A stretch of 64,000 nt of DNA, taken from the NCBI RefSeq assembly GCF_900104095.1, contig NZ_FNJO01000004.1, forward strand, positions 62,001-126,000. Direction: 5' to 3'. Below, one piece after another: positions 63,128 through 64,000 of this stretch (within the stretch, counting starts at the first letter, position 1; every line of letters starts with the position of its first letter). Source of the DNA: Ralstonia sp. 25mfcol4.1. GTDB taxonomy: Bacteria > Pseudomonadota > Gammaproteobacteria > Burkholderiales > Burkholderiaceae. The notes beneath the pieces are model-generated. The model worked only from the letters and a program-made list of their open reading frames with translations. It searched no databases and was not told the DNA's origin. The position numbers and the translations under genes were made by a program.

Positions 63128-64000
63128 ATGACGACCGACGAATCCAGCCTGCCGAATCACCTCCGGAACGGCCCGCAAGACGCCCTTTCCCTGTCGGAAT
63201 ACCGCTTCGAGCCCTGCCTGCAGGACGGCATCGTGGCACTCTCGCGCGGCGTGCATGCCCGCACCGGCAGCACGCTGATGCTGGCACATGCGGCGTCCCC
63301 GCGCGCGGAGCCCGATGCCGCGCGGCGCATCGAGACCGAATTCGCATTGCGCGGACTGCTGCGCACCGAATGGGCGCTGGTGCCGCGCACCCTCGCGCGC
63401 TACCGCCAGGGCGTGGCGGCCGTCTACGACGACCACGCCGGCACGCCGGTATCCTCCCTGGCAGGACAGCGACTGCCCGTGGCGCAGGTGCTGTCGATCG
63501 CGCTGGGGGCCAGCGCGGCGCTGAAGGCAGTACACGAGTGCGGCCTCGTGCATCGGGCCATCACGCCGTGCAGCCTGTTCGTCGATGACGCCGGGCGCTG
63601 CCGGATCGGCCGGTTCGGCTTTGCCATCCACGCCTCGCAGCCCGACGCCGACCGCCCCGCTGTGACGACGCTGGCGGGCGAAGCCCCGGCGTACATGTCG
63701 CCGGAGCATACCGGCCGTACCCGGCATGCCATCGACGCACGCAGCGATCTCTACGCGCTGGGGGTCATCCTCTATCAGTTGCTGACCGGGCAATTGCCGT
63801 TCGGCGTCAGGAATCCGGACGACCTTGGCGAGTGGATTCACGGCCACGTCGCTGGCACGGCGCTGCCGCCCGATGCCATCGCGCCCGACGTGCCACCCAT
63901 GCTCTCGCGAATCGTGCTCAAGCTGCTGGAAAAGAGCCCGTCGCGCCGCTACCAGACCGCAGCCGGACTGCACGCCGACCTGACCCGGTGCGTCGACGCA
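63128..64000 (+). CDS. multidomain sensor kinase, N-terminal degenerate Ser/Thr kinase domain (truncated by window end)
   Basis: The frame is open from ATG 63128 through base 64000 (291 codons). Residues about 25-285 have a protein-kinase fold: GLVHRAITPCSLFVD for the catalytic loop, RFGFA for DFG, APAYMSPEHTG for the activation-loop end, and SDLYALGVILYQLLTGQLPF for helix F. Catalytic residues are lost: the HRD Asp is Ala144, the DFG Asp is Arg162 and the VAIK region reads LMLAHAAS. It is thus a pseudokinase. This N-terminus heads large kinase-AAA-GAF-histidine-kinase proteins, which the remainder outside the window probably completes. Confidence 0.82.
   Translation, partial: MTTDESSLPNHLRNGPQDALSLSEYRFEPCLQDGIVALSRGVHARTGSTLMLAHAASPRAEPDAARRIETEFALRGLLRTEWALVPRTLARYRQGVAAVYDDHAGTPVSSLAGQRLPVAQVLSIALGASAALKAVHECGLVHRAITPCSLFVDDAGRCRIGRFGFAIHASQPDADRPAVTTLAGEAPAYMSPEHTGRTRHAIDARSDLYALGVILYQLLTGQLPFGVRNPDDLGEWIHGHVAGTALPPDAIAPDVPPMLSRIVLKLLEKSPSRRYQTAAGLHADLTRCVDA

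Noticed and set aside
1-64000. tRNA, rRNA, insertion sequences, prophage or integrase genes
   Set aside because: No tRNA-like clover patterns, no transposase or integrase motifs and no flanking direct repeats were seen on either strand.

Overview
The window is high-GC, gene-dense DNA of the kind found in Burkholderiaceae, most like Cupriavidus or Ralstonia. That placement is inferred from gene families: three orphan Bug-type solute receptors, five LysR regulators, a CzcCBA-type metal efflux operon, a NodT/HlyD/MFS efflux set, a trimeric porin and an OsmC-fused hydrolase. There are no rRNA, tRNA, ribosomal or replication genes and no insertion sequences or CRISPR. This fits an accessory region, possibly on a second replicon.

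Left part (1-20 kb). After the tail of a DUF1275 membrane protein come two minus-strand catabolic operons. Read in transcription order, the first is Bug receptor, crotonase, NDP-forming acyl-CoA synthetase, alpha/beta hydrolase, IclR (6157 to 412). The second is D-serine ammonia-lyase, Bug receptor, amidase (10223 to 6306), with a divergent LysR gene. Next are an alpha/beta hydrolase-OsmC fusion, a large Cache-HAMP-GAF-HD-GYP phosphodiesterase, a LysR/SDR divergent pair, a MarR regulator, a coiled-coil membrane protein and a DUF883 protein.

Middle (19-41 kb). A LysR/MFS divergent pair is followed by a czcCBA-like heavy-metal efflux operon ending in a clear terminator. Then come a CitE-like lyase with a CoA-transferase and divergent LysR, an MFS-HlyD-NodT tripartite exporter, a third Bug receptor, a TauE/SafE permease, a DUF938 methyltransferase, a Tat-type PhoX phosphatase, and a YigZ protein next to a 2Fe-2S ferredoxin.

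Right part (41-64 kb). A LysR with a near-ideal operator faces a beta-propeller secreted protein. These are followed by a PHB-depolymerase-like esterase, a monooxygenase-domain protein with a P450 lacking the ExxR glutamate, a CSS-EAL protein next to a GGDEF-EAL protein, a ketopantoate-reductase-like enzyme, a 37-residue membrane peptide and an Hsp70 ATPase.

The most distinctive segment is 53.9-64 kb. A FixJ/LuxR response regulator on one side, and a lone receiver plus a multidomain kinase with a degenerate N-terminal kinase domain on the other, bracket a plus-strand run: YcaC-like hydrolase, Tat-exported alpha/beta hydrolase, Tat-exported YtcJ amidohydrolase with a Cys/His tail, DoxX, MFS with a C-terminal dimeric-barrel domain, XapX and porin. 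I propose it is one signal-controlled envelope detoxification and transport unit; this is inference. Most functional calls rest on motif recognition by eye, without database searches.
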